Source: Homalodisca vitripennis
Lineage: Eukaryota; Arthropoda; Insecta; Hemiptera; Cicadellidae
NCBI RefSeq assembly: GCF_021130785.1
Contig: NC_060214.1
Span: 42,453,001-42,517,000 of the forward strand
Direction of reading: 5' to 3'
Length of the DNA stretch: 64,000 nt
The notes under the pieces were generated by a model. The model was not told the origin of the DNA. It did no database searches and saw only the letters and a program-made list of their open reading frames with translations. Made by a program: the position numbers and the translations under genes. Positions 32,980-45,399 of this stretch are shown piece by piece; position 1 is the first letter of the stretch, and every line of letters starts with the position of its first letter.

Positions 32980-35640
32980 AGACAGAACAGAATTTTACAG
33001 CCATGAGCATGCGGGAATGCTGCCTGCCTTCTTAGCTAAGGAGTTCAATGGCACTCAATCAAATCATATAATATACATGTAACTATTTAGTTAAATAAAG
33101 ATGAAAACTCCAACAGTCAGCCTTCACAGTAAGTAGGCAAGGCGTATCGCTCTACACCTGTACGCCAATATCGCGACATTTGTGTATAGTTAAGTGTCAC
33201 CCACATAGCGTTGTCCAGTTTTAATTGACTCATCGGTGTAGGTTAAACTGAAAGGTCAGCCAGAAGTAAACCTTTCTCGGAATGTCATAACTCTTACTTG
33301 TAGCTAAAAAAAAATTTAAATCAAGCCAATTTTATATTTAAATTCATTCCAGAGATATTCCCCTGCGTTTTAGGCTTTGCTTACTAAGAAAATCTCATAT
33401 AGGGTCATTTCCCCATCACAAAAATCTGTTTTCTCTACATAAATAGAGTGAATAACAGAGAAATATCTTAATATTCTTAATCTTGGCTTTTTCACTTTAA
33501 ATTGTAGTAATTTTTTATTTTGCATTCAAAGAGTTTAAGATATTGCAGCAAGGTACCCTTTTTTGAATGTATCAAAAGGTAAAGGATGTTTAATAGATTA
33601 TTTACAAACATTTTGATGAAATGTAGTCTTTACATACTTATTATCATAGTAAATAAAAAAAAGAATAATGTGTTTAAATTAATTTAACCACAAAGGGTAA
33701 TTTTAATACAAAAATGTTTAAACAATAAGGAATAAATAATTTAATTAGCAATATTAGTAAATTAGGATATGTCCCATGCATTTATTTATTTTGAAAATAT
33801 CATACTTCTGTGTGAAATTTATAAGCTGATGTAGAATACATAACAAACCATTCAAAATATATTATGAAATAATGGTATGCCTAAAACTGTTTTATTAATA
33901 AATAAATGTGAAATTTTAAAAAAGTAGGAGGTGACGATGTCATATATAAAAATAACTTACAGTGAAATTGGAGATTTTTGGTTTGCATACATCGAAAGAC
34001 TCACTGTCCATTACAAGATGGCAAACGCTTGTTTTGAGTGCATAAATGTAACTTTAAGTAGTATATATTTTAATTTAATGACATAAATGTTACTAAATTA
34101 GTAACTTAGAAAACACCGGCGCGGTGATCCGTGATCGAAACAAACCTTGGCACTCCGTCACCACTTCTGTATTCTTACAGGTTTTTTACTGTCGACATAT
34201 CAGTTTCTGTCCTGCTTATTCCTGTATAAAATTGGTAAGAGTAAAATAATCCATAATAAAAATATAATTGTTATTTTTAAACATCTAAAAAAATGTAATT
34301 TTATGAGAAATTTAATATTTCTTTTTGTTTGACAGATTACGGCTTAACTAAAGATTTATTTTTTTACATGAGCACAAAATGAAAATCATTATAATCATAT
34401 TGTGGCTGAACGGATTTTAAAAGTAAGCAATACGTAAATAAAATGAAAAAGAAAAAAATAGATATTTACAAGGCTTTATAAACATAGTTTTTACTATTTT
34501 CTTAACTATCGCGGAACACCACAAGCTATATACTAATACCCCAAGCTGTGGTGTACTATCTAGAAAAGATTTAAATGCAGCCTACAAATTGTGTTCGTAT
34601 ATTTGTGCAATTAATTATAATGTGAAAATGTCTGTGACAGTCTTGATTACGTCGCTTTGTCGATCAAAAGTGGGAAAAGTATACTTTATCATTTTTACTT
34701 TTATATATTTTGATATTTGTGATACCTGTTTGTTGATTAAATTCGATATAATTTAGTTTAGTTCTTATCTTAATAATAATTATTAAGGAGTTTCTATGAT
34801 TATTTCTTTTAATTAACATTTAACAATTATGCTTTGGTTCATATCCAGAATTATGCGTTTTCTATATCTAGGAGAAAAAGAATATTTTCTTAGTTTTATT
34901 ATTTATTATTCTGTTGCAGAAATGTGGTACAAATAGTATTATATTACAATGCAAAACCACATGGCACTATATTTTTTATTTTACAAGAGCTATGTTTGAG
35001 CGTAAAGACTGCTTTAACAGTGCATGTGCTATTTTTAGTCTATTGTTAAACGTCAGTCTTGTTTGAGTGACCATTTGTCTGTATTCACAATCTTTCTTTT
35101 ATGTTATCTGCGGTTTTACCAGCTCTTTGCTAGTAACAGTGCAAAATTCATCCAACGCACCTCTTAATTTCCTCTCATTTAACTTTTGGAAATTATATAG
35201 GTTTTTAAATTTTATCATGTATATCTTGCTAAATGCTTGATATTTATTGCAGTGTTAAAATGGTGATATTGTGTAATTCTTTTGCATAACTATTAGAAAG
35301 AACTTGCCATTAATGTTTTACGCTAAAAATATAAATTAGTAACGCTATAAATTAAAATACTACGGTTTAAGAATTAAACTTACTGAGTCATAATTACATA
35401 ATATACAATACTAATATCAAGTAAATGTCAAAACTAATAAGGTGTAAGTTTTACTTTACATACCTTAAAAGTACTGTAGATTATGTTTTTATTTAATTAT
35501 AAATTAATATTAGCTTTCTAGATATAACATATCTAACAAGGGATGTTTCAATGTGAATATAGAATAACTATTCTTCTTTTGGAGAATCCAGGCACTAAAT
35601 TAAAGAAGGGTGAATTTTAGCTAAATTCAACATTCACATT
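32980..35640. other. AT-rich DNA, no gene recognised
   Basis: A patch at 33100-33300 is slightly GC-richer. Another at 34110-34200 includes a pyrimidine-rich TTCTGTATTCTTACAG that resembles a splice acceptor but has no coding sequence after it. Confidence 0.4.
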
Positions 35641-35654
35641 CGATCAACTCTTCC

Positions 35655-35726
35655 GATCATAGCTACGTTATGTGTAGCTATGATCCTGATGATGACACTA
35701 GGATCCTGTCTAACATATCCTAGTGT
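35655..35726. repeat. Two adjacent perfect hairpins
   Basis: GATCATAGCTAC (35655-35666) and its exact complement GTAGCTATGATC (35674-35685) form a 12-bp stem with a 7-base loop. Nine bases on, ACACTAGGAT (35695-35704) and ATCCTAGTGT (35717-35726) form a 10-bp stem with a 12-base loop. Two perfect stems in tandem could mark a transposon end, a structured RNA or a terminator-like fold. I cannot tell which. Confidence 0.6.
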
Positions 35727-35729
35727 ACT

Positions 35730-38480
35730 GCATGAAGGACCTGGTGAGACAATGACAATACCTGTTCACATAGATTGCGGTTTTATAGTGTAGGTGTCCC
35801 TGATAAAAAAGCCTTGTGATACCTGCTTAATTTGAAACGTAATCTTTAGGGAAATCTAAAAAGTAAAAGACTTTTTTGCAGTTGTTTTAATGGGTATTAC
35901 TGATTTTAAATGTGCTGGATTTCATGTAATGTAATTAAAAAATCCAGTTAACTCCCTTTCTTGTCTGTCTGTTAATTTAAAATAGTTCATCACTTATAAA
36001 CTAACTTTAGAAAAAATTGTCGTGAAATTTGATATATAACTCAGAACTGTAAAACAGCTCTATGATATAAAATTTACTACTTTAAATACTAGGCATTCCT
36101 TATGTTATTCAAGCGAGTGTTTATTTGTGCAAGGAAAATTCCATTGCTTTTAATAGTAAATACCTCCTGCAATATTAAAATCAATACATTTTTATTTCCT
36201 GATTGATTGTTATTGGCCATGGATTGTTTGAAAGGATAATATAATCTTTAACATTATGATATATTACAAAATATATCAATACGATTCAATAAATGAAATT
36301 TTTCCTTTGCTCAGGTATAATAAAACGAAATATTTAATCATAAAAAGTGCTTCAACGTACTGCCACTCAAAAATGTGTTATCCATTTTGTATGATACAAC
36401 GATGCGTGAACTCTCATTATCCATTCAATACGTGTGTTTAACTGATTAAAACAGTGTTTAATAATTTTCATGGTGTTTTTTACACAATTAATACCAGGTT
36501 GTGTTTTATAAACAATATGTACAATTAAAAATATATTGAATAATTTAATTGTAATTTTTTAGGTTCCTAAATCAAGTAAAAACCTTAAGACTCTTAAAAC
36601 GAATTCAAATTTCAAGTTTCAGTCATTTTTATGATAGGCCACTATAAAGTTTAAAGAAGCGTTTGGCAGGATTTTCACTGTTTTATGAAAGCCTAAAGTG
36701 TAGCGTGAGTTTAATATTATTCAAAGGCAAGTTAAGTTTGAAGTTAATAATACTTAAAATAGTAACAACACAAGTCTATTTTATGTATTAAGCTTTTGAT
36801 TATTTATTTTTATTTCAGAATAGATAAGGCTTGGAAACTATAATACAAGTCTTAATATTATTACCCTAATATACCTATACAACACTCACTCTAAGTATGT
36901 TAATAAAATGATGACATTATCTAGAGCCCTCAGTGTAATGTCCATTAGGCTAATGGTAATGTAATGTGACCTGTCGCATGCTAATTCCAGCGTCTGCATA
37001 CATCTCTCAATGTTACTGTCCTATCCGGTCTCTCCATCTCATTTCCATTGTTGAATATAAATAATATTAATAATTGAAATAATAATTATTATAATAAGTT
37101 CTTCTACAATAATATTTGAATAATGGCTTGCTTAATATTAAGGGTTCTAAGGGACAAGGCTATCTGACAATTTCATTAATGTAAGTTCTTCCATTAGCAA
37201 ATAATATTGTATAATTTTGCTATTCTTATTTTATAAACATTTATTAATACATACTAGTATTATTCATGATCATGTTTTTCCGTAAATAACTTTACTGAAA
37301 ATGCAGACATGCTCAAAATAAGCATGCTCATTTCATTCAGGAGAATTTTCTTCAGTTAGATATACAGACATTCATGCATAAAAGCACTAACAATCTAAAG
37401 ATAGATAGAAGAGAAATTTTGTTACCCAAATTTACTAAATAAACGTATTCATGCTATTATTTTCTGGTTACCATCAGACAAGTGTAAAAATATGTGCTAT
37501 CTCTAAACCTAATCCCATGGAGTAACGTGCACTTATTAAAATTGAAGTTTTTTATATGGACGCTAATTTCCATGAAACTTTTCAAGTTTAGAAGTTTGTT
37601 CGTTCTCAAAATATCGTGCTAAAACAAGCGAAATTCAGAAAAGAAAATAATTTTACGCCTCCAACTATACGTTTCACTAAATCTCACCCGATAAATCAAG
37701 ATTTCTTACCTTAGTTTAACAAAAGGTGAAAGAAAATATATTACACTATATTTAAAATTCTTGAAAAGTTTTGTCAGCTCTAAATCACAAACTTGCCGAT
37801 TTGGTTGTAGATTCAAAGACAAGTTCTTCACTTCGGCGTGTTCGTTTAATGGTCTGGAAACTCGTTCAAGAGTTTTGTCTTCAAAAGTGATTCATTGCCT
37901 CTTGGCTAATCAACATTTCCTCGTAAATTAGTGAAGTTTAATCGAAACTGAGGTTTAATTTCTTTACAATAAGTCAGTAAAAATACGTATTTCTCTATGA
38001 TACATGTTATAGCCTACACACACGTTTATTTTAATTTATCTTGACTATGAAAATATAAAACTAAAGTAGTAACATTACAAACTCATACCTAAAGTTACAA
38101 AAGTAGTGTATGTTCCAGTTGAATACAAATAATTGCAGTATATGGGTAATTGTAGTGGACAAGGATTATAGTGTAAGTCGCCAGGAGCAAGTAGTATCAT
38201 ATTGCATATTATTTCCGTATATAGGAAGATGTACCTAACAATAAAGCGTGAATTATATTCATATCATATATGTGTTTAAATTTCCATTTCATTATTCTAT
38301 TCTTAAAAAATGTTTACATTGAGTTGGATGTAAAAAATTATAGAAGTTGCCATACTGACCTCATTTATAAATTGGTTATGTACGCTCCACAACTTCTGAG
38401 CTATGATATATGGTACTTGTCTAATACTCAGGTAATATATGCTTGTTTTATAAATTTTTTAAGGTTTTCGTCTTAATATA
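35730..38480. other. AT-rich DNA, no gene recognised
   Basis: Nothing identifiable. A patch at 36960-37045 is mildly GC-richer. Confidence 0.45.
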
Positions 38481-38749
38481 TTATTTATGTAGCGGTTTCA
38501 TTCCTTCTTTGAGTTTAGTTTTATTATTTTAGTTTAATCTGATGTTCATCCTTCATCGGGATCTTGCCTATTTAATGCTCTATTTTATTTCAAAATAAAA
38601 TTATCGAGTTTTTTTGTAAGTTCTTTTTTAATGTTAAGTTTACTTTTAGTAGGTTATGTTTTGAAGATTATATTATTATTTAATTATATTTAAGTTTGTA
38701 AATATTTCAAGATATGTGGTTTTATATTGTTTGTATAAACCTATTGTAC

Positions 38750-38800
38750 AGTTTGTAAATACTGTGAAATAAAATCTTTTTGAAATGAAATGAATATTTT
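38750..38800 (+). repeat. Possible LINE 3' tail
   Basis: ACTGTGAAATAAAATCTTTTTGAAATGAAATGAA has a polyadenylation-like AATAAA followed by a GAAAT repeat. This is the style of tail seen at 14.17 kb and, reversed, at 4.03 kb. No coding part is recognisable upstream. Confidence 0.3.
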
Positions 38801-39162
38801 GAAAAGTCATGAGACGAGACAAAAAGATGGATGAAAGGACACAACCTGCAGGTAACGATTGCCAAAACACGTACTAAATAGGCGGATTATCATGCTAGTG
38901 GTTACAGAGATAATAGGGTCAGAAATGGTAGCAATTAATTGCTTTTAAGTTGCACGTGGTAGTAGCTAACTGGAATATTACACTATTGGTGATGAGATCT
39001 GTCACACTTGTGTCAAGGCTGCGGCTGAGTCAGCAGTCGGGAATATCCCGATAGCAAACTTTGAAGATAGAAACTCAAGGTAGAAACTTGCTGTCAGTTG
39101 GTAAGCTCATTTAATGTAGCTACTGAGTTAAGGACTGGACATTTGTGTAATGAGCAAATATA

Positions 39163-39348
39163 ATGCGAAATATTCATTGTACAGGGAAAGCGGAATTGCA
39201 CATTTCATGTTTCTACACCATCGTTCCCGAAACTCTTGCCCTGGTCGGGGTTGGAGTCGTTCCTATAGATCTGCTGGAGCAGAAAGGGAGCTTATATGAG
39301 AGAATATCAATCGAACTTAGGCCACTAAATTTACCCATACACAAATAA
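39163..39348 (+). pseudogene. LINE ORF2 extreme C-terminal fragment, candidate
   Basis: The plus-strand frame contains PETLALVGVGVVPIDLLEQK and LYERISIE. This resembles the (A)LxVxAGxxPIDxLxxER block near the C-terminus of R1/LOA/I-type LINE ORF2 proteins, judged by eye only. It would be a different clade from the CR1/L2-like copies elsewhere in the window. The sequence around it is GC-richer from about 38990. The assignment is tentative. Confidence 0.45.
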
Positions 39349-39359
39349 TGGCCACTTTA

Positions 39360-40690
39360 AGACGCAGCTGGACAACTTCAAAATGAAGCTATCATCAGTA
39401 ATACTTGTAACAGCGATGATTACTATATTTTCCTTTGTGAGTGGGCTTTCATTGATTGCAAAAGAGTTCTATTTCAGATTTTAGTCACAATTATGTTTTG
39501 TCATTTTTTTAATTGCCTTTTTTGAGGTGCAATTATAGGCTACATCGATCATATTCTTTCCCTTGAAGGAAACAGAGATTGTATATTTCTAGCCTGTCAA
39601 TCGAAGAAGGCAGAGGAGGGTTCTAATTGGACTAATTTTTCAAGTTATTTCTTTTCCTCAATATCTCAAAATGAGTGGTTAGTTATAAATCCAGCGTCGT
39701 TATAATCTACGCCTGGTCATTTATTGGATTACCCAGACATAAGTGACACTGCATGCTGTACTCAGTTTTATGATTCTTCTAGTTGCCAAAATAAAACTCT
39801 TAGTGGAAGGAGAGTCATGTTAGTCATTAAAAGTAGTTTATTTATTTGGATTCTTTTCTAATATTCTTAAGAGTAAAGTGGTTTTTGCTTTACAATATAA
39901 TTTGCACAGTAGCATATTAGTAATAAAATGATGATTTGCAAATGTACAAGCTAGAGTCTTTGGTTATATATTAAAGATAAAAATTGCACTATGTAAATTT
40001 AGCTGTATAACAAGTAATACGTTAGTAGTGCTTTGATTTCAAAGCATTAAAATTGCAGGCAATGGATGTAGGCAATGGGTTCACTCACGAATGTTGAAGT
40101 AACATTTTACATTAGTTTATGCTTTGTCGTACACAGTGATAGTTATGCAAAACTTCCATATTCACAAAACAAGAAAGACATTAAAAAACATGAAATTGCT
40201 TTCGAGCACTTATTTTTATACCGGCCTATGCACTTAATTACGTTTCCTACTTTACGTTTTTCAAATACTAAAGGTTTTTATTATAATATAATATATCATC
40301 GAGACAGAACTGAAATATATGGTCGAGAGCTCTTTTTCAATCACATAATACTCGCACATATAGGGAGTACCGATCATCAGATGTTTTATTACTAGTAATG
40401 ATACAATTGTCCTATATATTCATTTTTTATTTTATGTTGATATATATTTAACAATCGTATAGTACAGGAGTACTAATGTGTGTTTATACACTTATATGGC
40501 AAATGATTTTAAACAAACATGCCAGAAAGATTGAAAAAGTTACATAATATTACTGACAAACTTTACATAATAATTATACAATATAGTATATTTTAACCTA
40601 TATTTTAAATTGATTTTAACTGCCTATTACAGGAGGAATTAAATATTGCCAGGTAGTTATTACAGAAAAGTGATTGTTATAGGCTACCAA
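39360..40690. other. AT-rich DNA, no gene recognised
   Basis: A 106-codon plus-strand frame at 40075-40395 is the longest here. It has no signal peptide, repeat or domain I recognise, and its composition follows the background. Confidence 0.4.
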
Positions 40691-40700
40691 ACTACAGGAT

Positions 40701-40746
40701 TATCGTGAACCGTTGCATATGCAACTGTTGATCCCCGTTCACGATA
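40701..40746. repeat. Nested hairpin / cruciform
   Basis: Outer arms TATCGTGAAC (40701-40710) and GTTCACGATA (40737-40746) are perfectly complementary. The enclosed 26 bases contain a second perfect palindrome, GTTGCATATGCAAC (40712-40725). The element is GC-richer than its surroundings. Confidence 0.65.
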
Positions 40747-40749
40747 CCA

Positions 40750-42110
40750 TCCACGCGGTTCTAATATTCTTTGCACTTTAATATTCAAATATTTTTTTCA
40801 GTACAATTGGATAAATTTTCCAAAAATTTTTACATGTTGTTAGATTCCCTGTTCATATTATAATTAGGAAATAAATTACATTTACTTGTGCACTATTTTT
40901 TTTATAAAATATTTTTCTAATCAATTTATAAGTAGAATAAAGTATACATATTTTCATCACATTTTTACTGCATATAAATAAAGCAATTATATAAAACATC
41001 GAATATACAATTTAATATAAAATATAAGCTATGGTATTTTACATCCGCATTAAAGCCTTAAACATTTAGGCTACACTAATCAAATAAACTATACGAGTGT
41101 GCATTTCAATTGTTCAAAGCTTAAGCAAATCATCAAAACTCTAAAAGAATAGGATCTCTAAATTAAATTAATAATTATAGTGAATACTTTTAATTAAGAC
41201 ATTTTGTTCCAGGCGTATGTATTCACTGTATTCGTTTATGGCAAGTACGTTTTTTCAACATGTGATTGACAACATGTAACTTAATGTGTCATACACATTA
41301 AAAAAAACCCTTAAAAACAGGAGATTTTTTGCCCCTACAAGAGGAGAAATCAAAGAAATTGCTTAAACCGCGGGGAAGCGCTTTACCCCCGGCCCTGTAC
41401 TACACCTGTACAAACGATAGACACCACACGTCACTTCATCTAAAACTGATGATATATCAGTTGCTGCAAGGACGAAAACTAATTCAAGCCAAATCCTTTA
41501 TGGTATGCGCTTTTGAATTGAACAACAGGAAAAAAAAACGTGAGCTAAATGTGAGGTGATCGTTTCAAGCATTTTCATACGTCCACGTATTTGTGGACCA
41601 CACTGGACCGCACGCTAACATTTTACAACATTGCATTGCATCAAGGGGTATAGTATCAGCGAGGTATATTATTGTCAAAAAACTAACCAGCGGTATTTAG
41701 GGTGTACACCCAAACGTTTTGACAACCTCATCATCGGCTGTCAGTTTTTCGGATGCGAAATATACTGCTCTAGTGTGGAACGCGTTCACACATGCAAAAA
41801 CAGTTGGCTTTGCAGTAAAGAGCATAGGCAGAATAGTATTAAGATGTAAAAAAATTAACTCCAGTCCATAAAATGTACCGTATTGTAGGGACCGCCACTA
41901 AACATTTGAAGCAGTATGTTAGAAGTGAACAAATAATACAAATAAACGCACCATGGATTGACAGTATAATGAGATATGAGATAATTCATTATGGGACTGC
42001 ATACTCCTCAATTACCAGGCCAGTGTTTCTGAGTCAAAGGCAAGTGTTTCAGACAATTTTTACGTCATAACTGAAAAAGTAAGTTACCTTTTTAACCATT
42101 TTAAAATATT
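40750..42110. other. No gene recognised; GC-richer patch at 41.3-42.0 kb
   Basis: Three plus-strand frames of 65-76 codons (41329-41559, 41631-41849, 41873-42070) lie end to end in three different frames. The second is Cys-rich. None resembles a known domain, and no splice sites clearly join them. They may be part of an unrecognised broken element. Confidence 0.3.
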
Positions 42111-42129
42111 GACATTTAATCAAGTTAAT

Positions 42130-42420
42130 TAGTATTCAGCAATAATGCAATATATATTCTCTTCCAAGGGCCCTAGAATGTGCCCATGGATTAACAATTC
42201 GTCTTGGTACATTCTTAGTTTCATCCATTGACGACAAGAAGTTACCATATCCTCAATATCCTTCTCCATATATTTCCATGGACAATAAATCCGCGGTAAA
42301 GCCTTCATATCTGTTGGGTCAATATGTGTTATATGAATTTCATGTACTGTAGTACATGTTAAAAATAGAGTTTGGGATCATTAATTTTTAGCCTTTGAGT
42401 AGACACTCATCCTGAATGTT
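42130..42420 (-). pseudogene. Gypsy integrase N-terminal zinc-binding region, fragment
   Basis: A minus-strand frame ending near 42130 gives THIDPTDMKALPRIYCPWKY, then MEKDIEDMVTSCRQ. This corresponds to the HxxxxKMKALARxYxWWPGMDKDIExxVxxCxxC block of gypsy integrases, with the final Cys of the HHCC motif replaced. The catalytic core that should follow is absent. Confidence 0.75.
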
Positions 42421-42611
42421 TAATTCATTATCATGGCACCCGTGTTTAATTCATTCAACTGATGGACCACGTCATACTGCCTCCAAAATTGTACATAGGT
42501 TTACACCTTTCATTGTTCCTTCGGCGATTACTTTATTATTTAGATTCACATTTTCCAACTGGCTGATTTTAAATAAAAAGTGAGTGTCGATTAAATTGTT
42601 TTGAAGTGTTT

Positions 42612-42860
42612 CTATCTGAAAAAAAGGGAGAGGTAATCTGCGTTGCAGTGTTGAGTTAAGTTTCTGTATGAAATATCATAATCGTATCCAGATACGACAT
42701 GGGCATAGTTAATATTTGGTGAAGCTGAGATAGTTGGCAGAGTTTTACATGGACCAAAGGTGGAGAATAATGGCTTATTGCCAGTAATTATTGTGAAGTG
42801 TCTGCCGTAACAGTATGGAAATTTTTTTGACCGCCAATAAATACTCTGGGATCTGGGCAT
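42612..42860 (-). pseudogene. Gypsy RNase H domain, fragment
   Basis: The 82-codon frame contains YGRHFTIITGNKPLFSTFGP and VVSGYDYDISYRNLTQHCNA. These match the YLYGRxFTxxTDHKPL and LxxYxYxIxYRxGxxHxNADxLSR blocks of gypsy RNase H. The usual TDHKPL Asp is Gly here, so a catalytic residue is lost. It lies between the RT and integrase fragments, as expected. Confidence 0.85.
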
Positions 42861-43144
42861 ACTTGCGTTATAATTTCGTTAAGGATTGTGATGCATTGGA
42901 AATGGGCCTGTCAGTACCATCAGGATATCAGTGGGGAAAAACAGTTCCTAGAAACACTGGTGATGCGTCAGTTTCAAGTAAATGCAGAGTAAAAATGAGC
43001 CAGTGTTTCTTCACTTGCTATGCTTTTCTTTACCTGCTTAAAGCAGTTCACACTCCTTGCTCTAAGTATAAGTACTACCTTCTCAAAGCAACATGTTCAA
43101 GGGATTTAGTATTTTAGCTAAATCCTTAATATTAAACTGTAGTA

Positions 43145-43860
43145 TTAGTTTCTTAGGCCTAGAAAAGTTCGAAGTTCAGATACATTCTCTGGCCTGTTTG
43201 TTTTTACAATACTTTTTATTTTACTTTCATATTTGGGCAATTCTTCACTATAAATAAAATGGCCAAGATGTCGAAACTTTGACTTGAAGTAATTACACTT
43301 ATCTTTGTTCAGTTTGAGGTTTTCGAGTTTGTCTTTCAAGTAAATTTTTAAGTCGTTGCAAGAGTCACTCTTGTTCCTTCTTGTACAATGATGTAGTCAA
43401 CGAAGCATTGTACCTCATTTAACCCATGCAGTGTTTTATCCATTGGGGTGTAACATTACCCCAATAATATGGCGGTTCAGCTTGTACAGCTCTTTATGTT
43501 TACTTAGTGTTTGCATATGCCCAAATTTTCCGTCCATTTCTAAATTTAGCATTACTTTCGTCTAGAGTATAGAATACTTTTCCCCCATTAATTTAAAAAA
43601 ATATTAATAATATGCGTTATTAGATAATCTTCATTCTTGATAACCTTGTTTAGAGTTACTTCATAATCTGCACAGATTCTCACTGATCCTTTTGGTATTA
43701 GAGCACAGACACTAGGAGTACACCAGTCTGATGAATCTACCTTTTTAATGATTTCTAACTTTTTTAGTCTTTACAGCTCGTTTTCAATCTTTGATTTGAG
43801 TGCAAAAGGAACTAATATAGGTTTGATAAATACTGGAGTGCGCTATCGGTTAATGCAAAG
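43145..43860 (-). pseudogene. Gypsy reverse transcriptase, frameshifted, catalytic motif altered
   Basis: From the right, VDSSDWCTPSVCALIPKGSV and RICADYEVTLNKVIKNEDY give the RT entry blocks (family SxWxSPIVxVxKKDGxxRxCxDYRxLN). Near 43381-43407 the active-site block reads CFVDYIIV, where the family has Y(L/V)DDI, so the second Asp has become Tyr. The frame at 43145-43339 then gives NLKLNKDKCNYFKSKFRHLG and PENVSELRTFLGL, the connection to RNase H. Part of the palm between 43450 and 43640 is eroded. Confidence 0.87.
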
Positions 43861-43862
43861 TA

Positions 43863-44290
43863 TCATTGTTCATTCAGTACTCTATCTGTTTTTTGTTTGA
43901 AAATGACTCTGTAATCGGAAAGTAACCTACTTAGTTTAGGAGATTGGTCACAGTGTTTTATTTCACTCACAGCGTTGATGTTAGCTAGGTCCAACTGGAT
44001 TTCCGTTATCCAGTCTCTATAACAAATGGAGTCCACATGTTGGTATATCACATACAGTTCGCCAATAAAGAGTTCATCCTTGAATGAAACGTATACCAAA
44101 GTAGCTCCTCTTGGCCGAATGAGTTCACCAGTGTAGTTGTGAAGTTGCAGTTTTGTTCTAAATAGTTTCTTATTAATTTGGAGATTTTTAATTTTTTTAT
44201 TGAAATCATACTGATCACTGCTCCTGTGTCTATTTCCATTTCGTGATTTCCAGTTGTATTTGTACCACGAATTCACCATTATCTAGAGTT
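43863..44290 (-). pseudogene. Gypsy aspartic protease region, frameshifted
   Basis: The 44048-44239 frame starts MEIDTGAVISMISIKK, the retropepsin D-T/S-G-A active-site block. A shift in the A-rich run near 44175 moves the chain to the 43863-44279 frame: QLHNYTGELIRPRGATLVYV, then CYRDWITEIQLDLANI. The latter matches the GRDWL block that ends gypsy proteases, with the first Gly changed. Confidence 0.8.
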
Positions 44291-44329
44291 TAAAATAAAT
44301 AAACATCACAGAGCTATTTGTTTTAAATA

Positions 44330-45370
44330 CCTTCTTCTGTTTGTTTTACTTTCGACTTTGATTTTTTAGACATACACGTTATAAGTGACCTATTTTATGG
44401 CATAAATTGCAGGTAGAAGCTTTGAACTTGCACTGATGTGCTCTACGAGAGTTACCCCAAACCCATAAAGCTTGTTCTGGAAATCTTGAAAAGTCAGTCG
44501 CTGTCGGCTTTTGGACTTAAACTTTCATCAAATTGAATCTATTCGTTGCTCTTAATCGAATTAAATACTAAAGAACTTAAGCGTAACGCTCTATTACAGC
44601 ATTTTCACCTTTCGCAAGTTTCATTGCAGCTGCTTGTTCTACAACATCTTTAAAAGGTCGAACCTGTTGTTGCTGGAGCAATTTGGTGCGAATGATGCAT
44701 TCGTAAAAGAATCTGACACAGGTTCCTTACATTTATTACAAATAAATTTACAATATGCTGTAAGTCTATTGAGGATTTTTGCATAGACTTGGACAAATTC
44801 ATTGGGACGTTGTGTGCGTATAATTAAACTGTGTTTTCTAGCCCATATGCATCATTTAGAGTCACCACAATATGTCAGTATTTTAATTATATCGTCAAAG
44901 GTTTTTCTTACATGACAGAAGACTGTGAGCAATACATACATTATTAAGTTGTTGTTAATTTTAGGTGTAAATGCCTGAAGAAAAAGATCAACCTCTTGAG
45001 ACTTATGAACACTTCGAAATGGTGGATGAAGTTAGTGAAGCTCTCATCAGAGGAATACGGTTGAGAAGGAATAGTAGGAGTATTCAGTAAAGCAAAAGCA
45101 CTTGAGTATGATTTACTTACTACTGCATTCTTCTTCTTTTGTGATTCTGAGAAGTCATGAAAGTCCATAAATCTCTTCTAGTTACCGATGAATCTGAAGC
45201 TCAACCTCAAGATTATTAGTATCAACAGAAGATTCAACTTCTGATTATATTGTTTTCAATTCCATTCATATAGCTTCTAGTTGTGTTGTGTACCTTTTAA
45301 ATCTCCCTTTGTCAATTATTGGTGGAAAATGTCTTGGAGTTTTGTACGCCATAGTTAAAGTGTTTTCGTG
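44330..45370 (-). pseudogene. Gypsy gag remnant with zinc knuckle
   Basis: A possible start, MAYKTPRHFPPIIDKGRFKR, lies near 45350 on the minus strand. Sequence at 44750-44830 gives RTQRPNEFVQVYAKILNRL-like text, in the style of the gag capsid C-terminus (QxxxExVxxYxxxLxxL). At 44368-44415 TCNLCHKIGHL, a stop, then RVC fits a CCHC zinc knuckle (CxxCxxxGHxxxxC). Numerous stops separate these. The short frame at 44944-45168 lies inside this region but is itself not convincingly gag. Confidence 0.6.
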
Positions 45371-45399
45371 GACTTAAAAACCTGGAGCTATTTGGTTTT

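Larger units (their letters stand above)
42120..45370 (-). mobile_element. Ty3/gypsy retrotransposon remnant (gag-pro-RT-RNaseH-integrase start)
   Basis: Reading leftward on the minus strand, the order is gag-like sequence, a zinc knuckle, aspartic protease, reverse transcriptase, RNase H and the start of integrase. This is the Ty3/gypsy order. No LTRs are visible at either end, the integrase core is missing, and all genes are frameshifted. The copy is an old, truncated genomic fossil. No envelope-like gene is present in what remains. Confidence 0.88.

Noticed and set aside
40075..40395. 106-codon plus-strand open frame
   Set aside because: Long for this composition, but it has no domain, signal peptide, repeat or codon bias that sets it apart, and no supporting context.
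41329..42070. Three consecutive plus-strand frames, the second Cys-rich
   Set aside because: They are in different frames with no convincing splice sites or domain, so I do not call a gene.
42120..45370. Endogenous retrovirus with envelope
   Set aside because: Only gag, protease, RT, RNase H and the start of integrase are readable; no envelope-like gene or LTR is present.
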